From the NCBI RefSeq assembly GCF_023051165.1, contig NZ_JALKIG010000013.1, positions 1 through 54,786 of the forward strand: DNA of 54,786 bases. Reading direction: 5' to 3'. A program made the translations under genes and the position numbers. The notes beneath the pieces were generated by a model. It was not told the origin of the DNA. It did no database searches and saw only the letters and a list, made by a program, of their open reading frames with translations. This stretch comes from Veillonella sp. KGMB01456. Lineage in GTDB: Bacteria > Bacillota > Negativicutes > Veillonellales > Veillonellaceae. Below, in pieces: positions 18,485-26,992 of the stretch (its first letter is position 1; every line of letters begins with the position of its first letter).

Positions 18485-18902
18485 CCGTCTTACCTCCAAT
18501 TTTTCTTAAAATTGCTACTAAATCTTCTTTTTCTTTTTCATCAAGCACGGAAAGTACATCCTTTATCATAGTTATGTTTTCCGGTGCCAATTGACTGATA
18601 ATTTTGTGACCTGCTTCAGTCAAATGCAGGATTGATACGCGGCGGTCATTTTTATCCGTCAAGCGCTCAATATACTTCATTTTTACTAAATTATTAACAA
18701 TAACCGAAATTGTACCGACACTGCTCAAAATGTGCTCACGCACGGCACCCACCGTAAGATCGCCCTTGCTGTACAAGGCTTCCAGCACCATGAACTGGCT
18801 AAACGTCACTTCATACTTAGCTGCCAGGTCCGCCGTCAGTTTATCGAGCATATTGACACTTCGGTGAAGGCCTACTAACGCTCTCATTTCTAAACTCTTC
18901 AA
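18468..18902 (-). CDS. MarR family transcriptional regulator
   Basis: A 144-residue winged-helix protein. The DNA-binding part is GDLTVGAVREHILSSVGTISVIVNNLVKMKYIERL followed by the wing DKNDRRVSILHLTEAGH. It starts with TTG at 18902 behind AAGGGG at good spacing; the first in-frame ATG is five codons later. It is upstream of and overlapping pirin, so it probably controls both genes. AT-rich palindromes 140-160 bases upstream are likely operators. Confidence 0.92.
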   Translation of the reverse strand: MKSLEMRALVGLHRSVNMLDKLTADLAAKYEVTFSQFMVLEALYSKGDLTVGAVREHILSSVGTISVIVNNLVKMKYIERLTDKNDRRVSILHLTEAGHKIISQLAPENITMIKDVLSVLDEKEKEDLVAILRKIGGKTDEKNR

Positions 18903-18964
18903 AGCATCAACCCCTTCATACGATGTTTTGCTAAAAATACTATTTCGTCAACCTTTGGAGCCGT

Positions 18965-18977
18965 GGGATTCAATCCC
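18965..18977. repeat. 13-bp palindrome in the marR leader
   Basis: GGGATTCAATCCC is a perfect inverted repeat centred on one base. It lies about 65 bases before the marR start, in the probable 5' leader. Confidence 0.4.
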
Positions 18978-19038
18978 CCCTTCTCCGACGAGGTGGACAT
19001 ATAAATTACATTAGATTATATAGATATGTTTCAATTAT

Positions 19039-19065
19039 ATCTAATTAGATGTATCTAACTAGATA
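19039..19065. promoter_or_regulatory. Tandem palindromes, candidate MarR operators
   Basis: ATCTAATTAGAT (19039-19050) is a perfect 12-bp palindrome. TATCTAACTAGATA (19052-19065) has perfect six-base arms around AC. Both share the ATCTA/TAGAT half-site and overlap the likely marR promoter region. Confidence 0.5.
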
Positions 19066-19178
19066 TATTATAATCTAAAACTTTCGATTTGTAAAGACCC
19101 CTATGACAAGTTGTAAAAATAGCGCCGTAAAATAAGAATAAAACCGCGAATTAAAAGGCTTTTCCACCACTATCGACT

Positions 19179-19207
19179 TTGATTTTATAGCTTACTTGTG
19201 TTATACT
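19179..19207 (+). promoter_or_regulatory. Promoter of the antitoxin RNA
   Basis: TTGATT (-35, 19179-19184) and TATACT (-10, 19202-19207) are spaced by exactly 17 bases, and TGT before the -10 makes it an extended -10. It would start an RNA near 19214. Confidence 0.7.
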
Positions 19208-19213
19208 TAACGT

Positions 19214-19325
19214 ACAAAGAGAGTTATTAACGTGTAGCTAGCGTTAGGCTCATCTAAATGCTTTGAAATGATAAACCTAACGTGTGAAGTACCGCTAATA
19301 CTTCTTTTACGTTAGGTTTATTTCT
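19214..19325 (+). ncRNA. Putative type I antitoxin RNA
   Basis: No ORF is present. The predicted transcript runs from a good promoter into the hairpin at 19272-19320, which it shares with the oppositely transcribed toxin mRNA. Its 5' end (GAGAGTTATTAACGTG, then GTTAGGCTCATC) is nearly the same as the toxin mRNA 5' end. The 5' arm of its terminator, AAACCTAACGT, is complementary to GTTAGGTT in the toxin leader. Convergent RNAs with a shared terminator are the layout of the Fst/par toxin-antitoxin family. Confidence 0.6.
19272..19320. terminator. Shared bidirectional terminator of toxin and antitoxin RNAs
   Basis: AAACCTAACGT (19273-19283) pairs perfectly with ACGTTAGGTTT (19309-19319), with an inner GAAGTA/TACTTC stem. 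It lies between the convergent toxin and antitoxin transcripts. Confidence 0.75.
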
Positions 19326-19402
19326 TATCTTTTAAAAGAAATAATTAATACCACAAGTGTAGCAAAAGCTATCATTAAAGATAAGGCTTCATATACAGTC
19401 AT
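19325..19402 (-). CDS. Type I toxin, small hydrophobic holin-like peptide
   Basis: A 25-residue peptide, MTVYEALSLMIAFATLVVLI then ISFKR. It matches the putative holin-like/Fst-TxpA toxin family, whose members begin M(S/T)xxEAL and form one membrane helix with a charged end. The ribosome binding site AAGGCGGTGAT is almost a full match to the 16S tail, and ATG follows at good spacing. Family peptides insert in the membrane when not repressed by an antisense RNA. The gene is flanked by convergent transcript signals and mirrored leader repeats. It is too short for usual ORF cut-offs. Confidence 0.82.
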   Translation of the reverse strand: MTVYEALSLMIAFATLVVLIISFKR

Positions 19403-19459
19403 AGTATCACCGCCTTTCATGGCGATGAACCTAACTCACGTTAATAACTCTCGAAATAT

Positions 19460-19468
19460 AGTATAGCA
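19460..19468 (-). promoter_or_regulatory. Extended -10 promoter of the toxin mRNA
   Basis: TGC then TATACT on the minus strand (-10 at plus-strand 19460-19465), about 60 bases before the toxin start. No good -35 is visible; that region is occupied by the neighbouring terminator stem. Confidence 0.5.
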
Positions 19469-19482
19469 CTAATCAAAAACAA

Positions 19483-19530
19483 AAGGTACATAAAATATGC
19501 ATGATTTATGTTGCATATTTTATGTACCTT
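19483..19530. terminator. Terminator of the lipoprotein gene
   Basis: An 18-bp perfect stem: AAGGTACATAAAATATGC (19483-19500) pairs with its complement at 19513-19530 around 12 bases. T runs lie on both sides. Confidence 0.85.
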
Positions 19531-19619
19531 TTTTGTATTCATGTCCAATTATTGCAGTTTTAGATTTATAGGACAAATTGAACCGCTCTTTGGTTTTACG
19601 TCCTATTTCACTTTTCAAA

Positions 19620-20198
19620 TCAGTCTTTCCGCATCATGAGCAAATTACCATTGGCATCAAAGATGCCGGTGTATTTTTCACGAGCTCCCTCAATATGAAT
19701 ATGAGCTCGGTACATATGCGCATCCACATCGAATTCATAGATTACACTCTTATTGACTTGCCCCTGTTCAATCGCCTTGGCCTTTTCATCAGCAATCTTG
19801 TAAATTTGTGTTACTTTTGAAAAATCGATGCTTTTAATAGGCATGATATTATCGTCCATATTGCCGTCACCGGTGAGCTGCACCGGTTCCGGACCAGTCC
19901 ACTTGCCATTAATATAGGTATAATGGTCAACCTTGTCGGTCGTATCCGGCTTTAGCACATCAAGGTCAATGACATTCCCTTCACCATCAATGTCCGATAC
20001 AGTCACATCTTGGAACAGCTTCAAATCTTTACCCTTGAGCTCCGGCATTTCACGAAGATCAGCCATGGCTTTCGTAATAATTTCCGGGTCCGTGAAAATG
20101 CTCGTATGCGTCGTATTAGTCGTTGCCGTCTCATTACTGCAACCGGCGATGATTACTACTGACAGAATCATCATAAGAAAAGCTACTATTCGTTTCAT
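19620..20198 (-). CDS. Lipoprotein of unknown function
   Basis: A 192-residue lipoprotein. The first 19 residues form a signal peptide ending in the lipobox VIIAGC (Cys20), so it is lipid-anchored at the cell envelope. The mature part is hydrophilic and acidic, with repeated DG/DxN turns (DIDGEGN, GDGNMDDN, DANGN) but no motif I can name. It is preceded by its own promoter and followed by a strong terminator, so it is probably transcribed alone. It lies next to the iron-uptake genes on the same strand, which does not by itself show a role in uptake. Confidence 0.85.
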   Translation of the reverse strand: MKRIVAFLMMILSVVIIAGCSNETATTNTTHTSIFTDPEIITKAMADLREMPELKGKDLKLFQDVTVSDIDGEGNVIDLDVLKPDTTDKVDHYTYINGKWTGPEPVQLTGDGNMDDNIMPIKSIDFSKVTQIYKIADEKAKAIEQGQVNKSVIYEFDVDAHMYRAHIHIEGAREKYTGIFDANGNLLMMRKD

Positions 20199-20288
20199 AA
20201 GTCACCTCTAATACAGTATCCCTAAACAATTCATTGCTGTATCAATCGTCCCTAAGATTGAATGTCAAAAAGGTCTAATCATGATTAT

Positions 20289-20317
20289 ATTTTATATTAA
20301 AAATGACTCATTGACAA
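20289..20317 (-). promoter_or_regulatory. Promoter of the lipoprotein gene
   Basis: TTGTCA and TAAAAT spaced 17 bases apart on the minus strand, about 90 bases before the lipoprotein start. Confidence 0.5.
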
Positions 20318-20348
20318 TTCATAAAATAACGTTCCGTGAAATTAAATT

Positions 20349-21590
20349 TTACTTCACCGTCGTCAGATAGCGCCGCAAATCTTCAATGGCCCGCTCTTTG
20401 GCAATAATGCCGTGGGCATTCCAAAGGACCGGATTTACGTTTAGGATATGGCCGTCTTTAACGGCCGGAATGGTTTGCCACAAGGGATCCGCTTGCAGTT
20501 CTTCATAGTACTTTTGAGCAGCCCCCGCATTACCGCTACTGCTTGGTCCGTAGCCACTGGCTACAATCAAGTACTCAGCCTTAAGCTCCGGCAACATTTC
20601 GAGGGATACCACATTCGTATCCCCAGAATCCTGCGCCACCAACATCGGGTCCGGTCGCAAATTCAAGAGTTCATACATGAAGCGATTAATATCGTTCGTC
20701 GAATACGGATACAGGCGCACTTCTTTGCGCATAACGCGTAGCAATGCTACCGGTGCATTCCCAATATGAGCCTTAATCTCCATGCGAGCTTCTTTGACGC
20801 GGTCATAATAGAGGTGTAAACGGTCTTCAGCCTGTTTTTCACGATGAAGAATACGACCTAGTGCGAGCAACGTGACCTCCGTATCTTGCAATCTTAACGC
20901 CGCTACGGGTGCAATTTTGCTGAGCGCCACATAAGTATTACGGTCAAAAAAATCACGCAACAGAATCAAATCCGGCTTTAACGCCTGCACCTGTTCCATG
21001 TTGATGGCCTTGATATTTTCATTAATGCTGATGGGTTCCACACCCTCGGCCGTCAATTCGTCATGGAGGTAAAAAGTCGGCGGATTATACGCCCCCACCA
21101 TAGGCGCCCCCAAGGCCGCCATAGGATCCTCCAAACGAATCACCACAACCCGTTTGGCCTCTTTAGGAATTACGGTGGTACCGTATTTATGCTTTAAGAT
21201 AAGCTGCCCATCCTGTTCCGTGAAAAGAGCGTCCGCCTTCTTTTGAACTTGTACTTTTCGCTTTGCCAGTTCCGCATCAATCGCCGCCGATGCATCACTT
21301 CTAAGCACATTCGGGTCGAATAAAGGCTTCGCCTTCGCCGTTACCGCCGCCAAACTTGGTTTGATAGACCAATTCACATCCTCAAAACTGCATCCGGCCA
21401 CGAGCAATATAGGTAAAAATGCCATTACCATAGCAGCCTTTCGCCAAGTTATAGGCTGTACCTTGCGCACATTCGCTTCCGATACGATTTGTTCCAAGGA
21501 ATATTTACTACATCCGGTTATGGATTGCATTAACGGTTTCAATCGTCTGCGCCCGGTTACGGCTCGCATCAACGTTTTCAACTGTCTCAT
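20349..21590 (-). CDS. Iron-siderophore ABC transporter substrate-binding lipoprotein
   Basis: A periplasmic binding protein of the FepB/FhuD type. The mature part has the class III binding-protein pattern: KRVVVIRLEDPMAALG, VQALKPDLILL and a C-terminal segment with AVKDGHILNVNP. The start was set at ATG 21590, which overlaps the ATPase stop as ATGA and follows GGGAGG. This leaves an unusual stretch of about 50 basic residues before a conventional signal sequence ending in LVAGC. An alternative start inside, at MVMAFLPILL, would give a normal lipoprotein but has a weaker site (GAAAGG). It is the last gene of the receptor, permease, permease, ATPase, binding-protein unit. Confidence 0.88.
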   Translation of the reverse strand: MRQLKTLMRAVTGRRRLKPLMQSITGCSKYSLEQIVSEANVRKVQPITWRKAAMVMAFLPILLVAGCSFEDVNWSIKPSLAAVTAKAKPLFDPNVLRSDASAAIDAELAKRKVQVQKKADALFTEQDGQLILKHKYGTTVIPKEAKRVVVIRLEDPMAALGAPMVGAYNPPTFYLHDELTAEGVEPISINENIKAINMEQVQALKPDLILLRDFFDRNTYVALSKIAPVAALRLQDTEVTLLALGRILHREKQAEDRLHLYYDRVKEARMEIKAHIGNAPVALLRVMRKEVRLYPYSTNDINRFMYELLNLRPDPMLVAQDSGDTNVVSLEMLPELKAEYLIVASGYGPSSSGNAGAAQKYYEELQADPLWQTIPAVKDGHILNVNPVLWNAHGIIAKERAIEDLRRYLTTVK

Positions 21591-22471
21591 AAAGAGCCTC
21601 CCACGTTTTGTGGAATGCAAAACGGCAAGCGTGTAAGCGGGTCTTTTATAATCATGGCGGTTATGCCGAACACATCAGCCAACATTTCGGCCGTAAACAC
21701 CGCTTCCGGCGAGCCTTCAAAACGCACCGAGCCATCTTTCATGGCAATAATATGATCCGCAAAGCGAGCTGCCTGATTCAGTTCATGAAGCACCATGATA
21801 ATGGTTTTGCCATATGTCTTATTGAGTTCAGCCACTAATTGCAACACTTCCAATTGATGCGCAATATCTAAAAAGCTGGTCGGTTCATCTAAGAAGAGGA
21901 TTTCCGTATCCTGTGCAATAGCCATGGCAATCCATGCTCGTTGCCGCTGCCCACCGGATAAACGATGAATCGGTCTGTCCGCCAAGTCTTCCAAATGCGT
22001 TACTTTAAGAGCCCAGTTAATAATATCTCGGTCTTCCCGCTTCATCCGCGTGAAAACACCGTTCTTATACGGCGCTCGGCCATAAGCGATGAGCTCACGA
22101 ATGGTCAGCCCTTCCGGTGCCGTCGGATGCTGTGGCAAAATAGCAATCTTTTTTGCCAACACCTTCGTGTTTTCTTTATGAATATCTTGGCCGTCCAAAT
22201 ACACCGTACCACTCATAGGTGTAATAATACGACATATTGTTTTCAGAAGTGTCGACTTGCCACAACCGTTCGAACCGATTAAAGCCGTTACTTTGCCACG
22301 CGGAATGGTAAGGTTTAAATTGTCGATGATGACCGTTTTGTCATAACCCGTGCGCAACCCTTCTATCTGAATATCCGTTTTTTTAGAATAATCCATTGAA
22401 GATTCGTTCATGCCAGATTGACTCATTGCAGATTGCTCCATTGCAGACCGGTTCATTGCAGAATGATCCAT
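21587..22471 (-). CDS. Siderophore ABC transporter ATP-binding protein with N-terminal repeats
   Basis: A FepC/FhuC-type ATPase of 294 residues. Walker A is GSNGCGKST, the Q-loop is in AILPQHP, the signature is LSGGQRQRAWIAMAIA, Walker B is EILFLDEPTSFLD and the H-loop is in MVLHELNQA. Before the domain come six five-residue repeats of the form M-x-x-S-A/G/S (about residues 1-30), absent from ordinary members of the family. The first ATG follows GGGGG and sits three bases after the permease stop. The gene overlaps the binding-protein gene by four bases. Confidence 0.93.
   Translation of the reverse strand: MDHSAMNRSAMEQSAMSQSGMNESSMDYSKKTDIQIEGLRTGYDKTVIIDNLNLTIPRGKVTALIGSNGCGKSTLLKTICRIITPMSGTVYLDGQDIHKENTKVLAKKIAILPQHPTAPEGLTIRELIAYGRAPYKNGVFTRMKREDRDIINWALKVTHLEDLADRPIHRLSGGQRQRAWIAMAIAQDTEILFLDEPTSFLDIAHQLEVLQLVAELNKTYGKTIIMVLHELNQAARFADHIIAMKDGSVRFEGSPEAVFTAEMLADVFGITAMIIKDPLTRLPFCIPQNVGGSL
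22382..22471 (-). repeat. Six 15-bp repeats at the 5' end of the ATPase gene
   Basis: Six imperfect 15-base units, each starting ATG and carrying TCT or TCA, encode MDHSA, MNRSA, MEQSA, MSQSG, MNESS and MDYSK. Each unit supplies an in-frame ATG. Copy-number changes keep the frame. Confidence 0.85.
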
Positions 22472-22474
22472 GAC

Positions 22475-23482
22475 TTACCCCCGTTTCCGTGCCAAAATAA
22501 ATAGAAAATACGGCGCTCCGATGAGAGCTACCACGATGCCCACCAGCATTTCATCCGGTGCAATAATAACGCGGCCAACCCAGTCGGCCGTTACCAAAAG
22601 CCATCCTCCGATTAACGCCGTCAGTGGCAATACATAGGTACAATCGGCTCCGATTAAACGCCGGGCAATATGTGGTGCCACGAGCCCGATAAAGCCGATG
22701 CTGCCGCCAATGGCCACACAGGTGGCGGCTAAAATAACAGCCAAAATTAAGAAGCCCGGACGACTGCGTTTGAGCGACACCCCAAGACCGATGGCTGTTT
22801 CATCGCGGAGCGTAAGAATATTAAGGGTTGTCCGATTGGCATAGAGTATAATCGCCAATACGACGACCACAGCTCCTAAAATTAACACATGCGCCCAGGT
22901 GTTGCCCGCAATATTCCCGATAATCCAAGTATTGACCTGATTAAACTTTTCAGGCGACAAAAGAACTATTAGTAACGTTTGCAAGGCATGAATACCGGCC
23001 GTCAAGGTAATGCCGCTGAGCACCAACGCATAAGTACCGCCCGCTTCGTTTTTACGCATAGCCAAAGCGTAGATGCTCCCGGCCGCCACGAGAGCCCCCA
23101 TGACTGCCACGATCGGCAATGACCATATGGGAAGACCTTGGTCAATCGGTGTAAGAAAAATTAATATCATGACACCGAGACCGGCCCCTGCATTGACACC
23201 AAGAAGTCCCGGGCCGGCCAATTCATTACGGGTGAGTTGCTGAAATACAGCCCCCGACAAGGCTAAGCCCATACCGATTAAAACAGCGAGTACCGCTCGT
23301 ACCAAGCGAAAATCGAAGACTACCGTATTTTCTTCCGCCGTACCGCCCCCTAACAGAATAGCCAATAAATGGCTGTGCGAATAATAGGTAAAGCCGGTAC
23401 TCACATGGAGAAAGAAGAACAGCAATAAGAGCACCAGAAATACGGTGCTATATACTGCGAACTGTTTTTGACGAAGTGTCAT
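22475..23482 (-). CDS. FecCD-type iron ABC transporter permease
   Basis: A 335-residue polytopic permease of the FecCD/BtuC family with about ten membrane helices. Family stretches are GMGLALSGAVFQQLTRNELAGPGLLGVNAGAG and the C-terminal coupling region GSIGFIGLVAPHIAR. It starts at 23482, the same base at which the preceding permease ends, so the two are tightly coupled and should form a heterodimer in the inner membrane. Confidence 0.94.
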   Translation of the reverse strand: MTLRQKQFAVYSTVFLVLLLLFFFLHVSTGFTYYSHSHLLAILLGGGTAEENTVVFDFRLVRAVLAVLIGMGLALSGAVFQQLTRNELAGPGLLGVNAGAGLGVMILIFLTPIDQGLPIWSLPIVAVMGALVAAGSIYALAMRKNEAGGTYALVLSGITLTAGIHALQTLLIVLLSPEKFNQVNTWIIGNIAGNTWAHVLILGAVVVVLAIILYANRTTLNILTLRDETAIGLGVSLKRSRPGFLILAVILAATCVAIGGSIGFIGLVAPHIARRLIGADCTYVLPLTALIGGWLLVTADWVGRVIIAPDEMLVGIVVALIGAPYFLFILARKRG

Positions 23483-24477
23483 TACCGTGCCCCCTTTCGA
23501 TTCGCTAAGTAGAGGAAGAACGGTACGCCGATGAGCGCTGTAATGGCACCTAACGGTATTTCAAAGGGAGCTGCCACACTGCGAACTACCAAATCGGCCC
23601 CAACCAATAAAATGGCCCCCAATAAAGCCGTAATGGGAATTACCTTGCGATAATCAATGCCCACCAATTGGCGAGCCATATGCGGTGTCACGAGGCCGAC
23701 GAAGCCAATAGGCCCCGCAATAGCCACGGCGGATCCGCAAAGGATTAATACCGCTACACCGGCCAAAAAGCGAATGCGTCCCATGTGGCCACCAAGACCG
23801 ATAGCCATCTCCTCGCCGAAGCTAAGAAGGGTTACGGATTTTGACAAACTAACTGCCATGACTACACCTATCAAAGTCCACGGCCATAACAAGAGAACTT
23901 GTGGCATACGCACGCCACTGATGCCACCGGCGGTCCAATAACTCAAGTCCTGCGCCACATCAAAATAGACTACCAAGGCCTGTGTAATGGCCAATAATAC
24001 GGCGCTCACAGCCGTACCGGCTAAGGCGAGAAAAACCGGCGACATCCGGCTGCCGTTGCGATTGGCCAGTGCCATAATGATGACCGTCGCCAAAGCGGCG
24101 CCGCCAAAGGCAAATAATACGGCTACATTTAAGCTACTGTCCGGCAACAAAATCATAGCGACCGCCAAACCTAAGGCAGCACCGGAGTTGACCCCCATTA
24201 TAGACGGACTGGCCATGGGATTATTCGTTATCCCCTGCATCAAAGCCCCGGCTACGCCAAAACTGATACCGCAGGCCACGGCCAACAGGAGTCGCGGTAC
24301 GCGCAAGGTTTGCACCAATAACTCGTCTACCTGTGAAGGGTCATAGTTTACCAGCGCCTTCCATATTGTCGGCAAAGGAATATGGCGTGCTCCCACGGTG
24401 AGTGAATAACTCGCCAACAGCACTAGCCCGACTAGCAATAAGAGGCCCAATAGCCAGGGTCTTCGATTCCAATTCAT
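23482..24477 (-). CDS. FecCD-type iron ABC transporter permease
   Basis: A 331-residue FecCD family permease, the partner of the next gene. It shows GISFGVAGALMQGITNNPMA, GVNSGAALG and GPIGFVGLVTPHMARQLVG. It starts 12 bases after the receptor gene stop, so receptor and transporter are cotranscribed. The two permeases share the family architecture but differ along their whole length, typical of heterodimeric importers such as FepD/FepG. Confidence 0.94.
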   Translation of the reverse strand: MNWNRRPWLLGLLLLVGLVLLASYSLTVGARHIPLPTIWKALVNYDPSQVDELLVQTLRVPRLLLAVACGISFGVAGALMQGITNNPMASPSIMGVNSGAALGLAVAMILLPDSSLNVAVLFAFGGAALATVIIMALANRNGSRMSPVFLALAGTAVSAVLLAITQALVVYFDVAQDLSYWTAGGISGVRMPQVLLLWPWTLIGVVMAVSLSKSVTLLSFGEEMAIGLGGHMGRIRFLAGVAVLILCGSAVAIAGPIGFVGLVTPHMARQLVGIDYRKVIPITALLGAILLVGADLVVRSVAAPFEIPLGAITALIGVPFFLYLANRKGAR

Positions 24478-24489
24478 GTATTACCTCGA

Positions 24490-26724
24490 TTAGAAATCAG
24501 CAGAAACGGATAAGGTAAAGGTACGGCCTTTGCCTAAGTAGATAGCATTCGTCGTGCTGCCTTGAAGGGCATGCCATTTAACGGTATCGAGTACGTTGTA
24601 CACGTTGGCGCGTACAGTTAACGGGGTTTTGTCCCAAGTAAATTTATAACGAGCACCCAAGTCCCAACGAACCCATGGGCTCGTGCTGAGGGTATTGGCC
24701 ATATTTACATAGGCCTTGCCGTTATAGGTCAAGCGTGTATTAACGGACAAGCCTTCCACGCTCTTAATGTCCTGTTCTACGCCGATAACGCCACTCCAAC
24801 GCGGTACCCCCGTAGCCTGATTGCCTTCGTAACCGGCATAGGAAGAGGCCAAGGTAATGTATTTAGCATCCATGAAGGTAATACCGCCCAAAATACGCGT
24901 ACCTTCACGAGGTTCACCGAATACGCTAAGTTCCACACCGCGGTTACGCTGTTCACCGGCTAAAGAATAATAGTTGTCATCCGTGGTGATAAAGCTTGGG
25001 TTTTTCATGGTAAAGGCACTGATGGTAGTGGCGATTTTGCCAAAATCAAATTTAGCCCCCACTTCATACTGCGTCGTTTTATACGGTGCAAACGTTTCAC
25101 CTGCATTTTCCGTGCCATCCGGCGCCGTTTCACCTAAGGATAAGCCCTGCGCATAGTTCGCATAAAAGGACATGCGATCAGTCACTTTATGAACGATGCC
25201 AAAAGTTGGCGTAAAGGCCGTTTCATCATAACGGTTCGTGCTCTTCAACGTGCTGCCACTGTAGCTGTAAGAGGTGTCTTTTACCTGCTGAATACGACCG
25301 CCGAGAATAAAGTTCCAACGGTTATCGGCCGTGGAGATAATATCGTTAATACCTACACTTTGCTGCACGCGATTATCACGAATCAAGTACGGACCATAGC
25401 TGCCGTCGGTATACGTTTGCCAAGAAGGACTATAAACATTAGTTGTGTACGTTGGCGTTACGGACGGTTTATCTTCGTATACTTTGTAACGAACTTGGGA
25501 TGCGGCGATACTTACTTCATGAGACAAAGAGCCGGTTTGCAAATGACCGCGAACGCCAAATTCACTGGAAATAGCCTTATTAATCTGGCGATTGTGTACG
25601 TAACTAACGCGAGCATTACCGTTTACATTGTTCAATAAGAAACGGTTAGATAAGCCGTCCTGAGAGGTATTACGCATACCAAAGGCGGCCCAAGCGGTCC
25701 AATCATCGTTAAGGTCATATTCCCCTTTCCAAAGGGCAAATTTCTCAGTCACGCGACGATAGGTATCCGGTGCCCCGAACGTAGCGTCATCGCTCACACT
25801 CGGCAAGGCTGTAAGCTTATTGGCCGTAGCCTGAGACATGGTTACCTGATACTGAGGATTTTCAATATCGTTATAAATATAGCCCATGTCGAGGGAAGTA
25901 CGCCAACGTTCCCCTTTGGCGTCAAAACCCATAAATACGGTGTTGGCACTGTTAGATTCATTCTTGTATGCATCTTCCTGGCTGCCACGGTTTAAGATGT
26001 TGAGACGAACCCCGTATTTACCGTCGTTAAAACGGCGGCTCATATCGAGTTGTTGTGTGAACTGATGGCCCTCACCGTAGGTCAACGTCACGGTATTTTT
26101 CGGCTCATCACCGGCATGTTTCGTTACATAGTTAATAACGCCGCCTACCGTATCATTTGGTGCCATGCCGCTGAGCATCGCACTCGGGCCCTTTAGAATT
26201 TCTACATTTTCAAGGTACTCAATACCCGTATAGTAACGCGGTGCAACGCCGTAAATACCGTTCAACTGCACATCCTGCTGGGTCGTTTTAAAACCGCGGA
26301 TACTCCATGCATTGGACGCTCCGGACAAGGTTAAATCCGTAACCGACGGATCGTTCGCCACTACGTCGATAATATTGCTAGCCTGCTGGTTCTGCATCGT
26401 TTCTTCGGAAATGGAAATTACATTAAACGGCACTTCCATGAAGTCTTTTTTGCCCAAAACGCCAATACTGCTCTTACGAGATACCTGACCGCCGGCATAA
26501 GTGTCTTCAGACGCTGTTTCTGGCTCCGCCTGCTCTACTACAGGCTCTTTCTTTTCTTCCACTAACGTAACTTTACCCAAGTCCTGCAAATTACTGTAAT
26601 CACGGGCCGCCTCTACCTGATTACCGGCCGCAACAGTCCATAAACCGCCTAATACTAAGGCGCCCAACACACGACCGGCCAGTACGGCTTGGCCTTTTTT
26701 CACACGCACACCATTTGTCTTCAT
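24490..26724 (-). CDS. TonB-dependent siderophore receptor
   Basis: An outer-membrane receptor of about 744 residues. The start was set at ATG 26724 behind GAGGAG. A signal peptide (about residues 1-38, ending near VEAA) is followed by SNLQDLGKVTLVEE, the likely TonB-box region, then a linker of Glu/Val/Pro residues. The plug contains WSIRGFKTTQQDVQLNG and EYLENVEILKGPSAMLSG as in FhuA/FecA-type siderophore receptors. The 22-strand barrel ends in SVSADF with C-terminal Phe. It heads a unit with two permeases, an ATPase and a binding protein. Siderophore is inferred from the family; the exact ligand is unknown. Confidence 0.93.
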   Translation of the reverse strand: MKTNGVRVKKGQAVLAGRVLGALVLGGLWTVAAGNQVEAARDYSNLQDLGKVTLVEEKKEPVVEQAEPETASEDTYAGGQVSRKSSIGVLGKKDFMEVPFNVISISEETMQNQQASNIIDVVANDPSVTDLTLSGASNAWSIRGFKTTQQDVQLNGIYGVAPRYYTGIEYLENVEILKGPSAMLSGMAPNDTVGGVINYVTKHAGDEPKNTVTLTYGEGHQFTQQLDMSRRFNDGKYGVRLNILNRGSQEDAYKNESNSANTVFMGFDAKGERWRTSLDMGYIYNDIENPQYQVTMSQATANKLTALPSVSDDATFGAPDTYRRVTEKFALWKGEYDLNDDWTAWAAFGMRNTSQDGLSNRFLLNNVNGNARVSYVHNRQINKAISSEFGVRGHLQTGSLSHEVSIAASQVRYKVYEDKPSVTPTYTTNVYSPSWQTYTDGSYGPYLIRDNRVQQSVGINDIISTADNRWNFILGGRIQQVKDTSYSYSGSTLKSTNRYDETAFTPTFGIVHKVTDRMSFYANYAQGLSLGETAPDGTENAGETFAPYKTTQYEVGAKFDFGKIATTISAFTMKNPSFITTDDNYYSLAGEQRNRGVELSVFGEPREGTRILGGITFMDAKYITLASSYAGYEGNQATGVPRWSGVIGVEQDIKSVEGLSVNTRLTYNGKAYVNMANTLSTSPWVRWDLGARYKFTWDKTPLTVRANVYNVLDTVKWHALQGSTTNAIYLGKGRTFTLSVSADF

Positions 26725-26890
26725 TACCGAGGTCTCCTCTCTCAAAACTCAAGCTATACAACACCGTATAACTATACTGCACACAAAACCACAATCGTCT
26801 TTTAACAATCAATATAACTTAGCATCACTAATTGCTATTAAAATTTCATATTCGGAACTTGAAATTCAACTTTATAGTATAAGAACGGAA

Positions 26891-26921
26891 AACAGGAGAG
26901 CGACCTACCTGCCCTCCTGTT
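26891..26921 (-). terminator. Terminator after tonB
   Basis: AACAGGAG pairs with CTCCTGTT, extended by GC/GC after one mismatch. On the minus strand it is followed by TTTTCCGTTCTT. Confidence 0.75.
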
Positions 26922-26992
26922 ACGGCTTCCTTTACTAGCAACTGTCTTAAAACCATCCTGCCAAACTAATTCAGTTGCTCATTAGATTTTAA

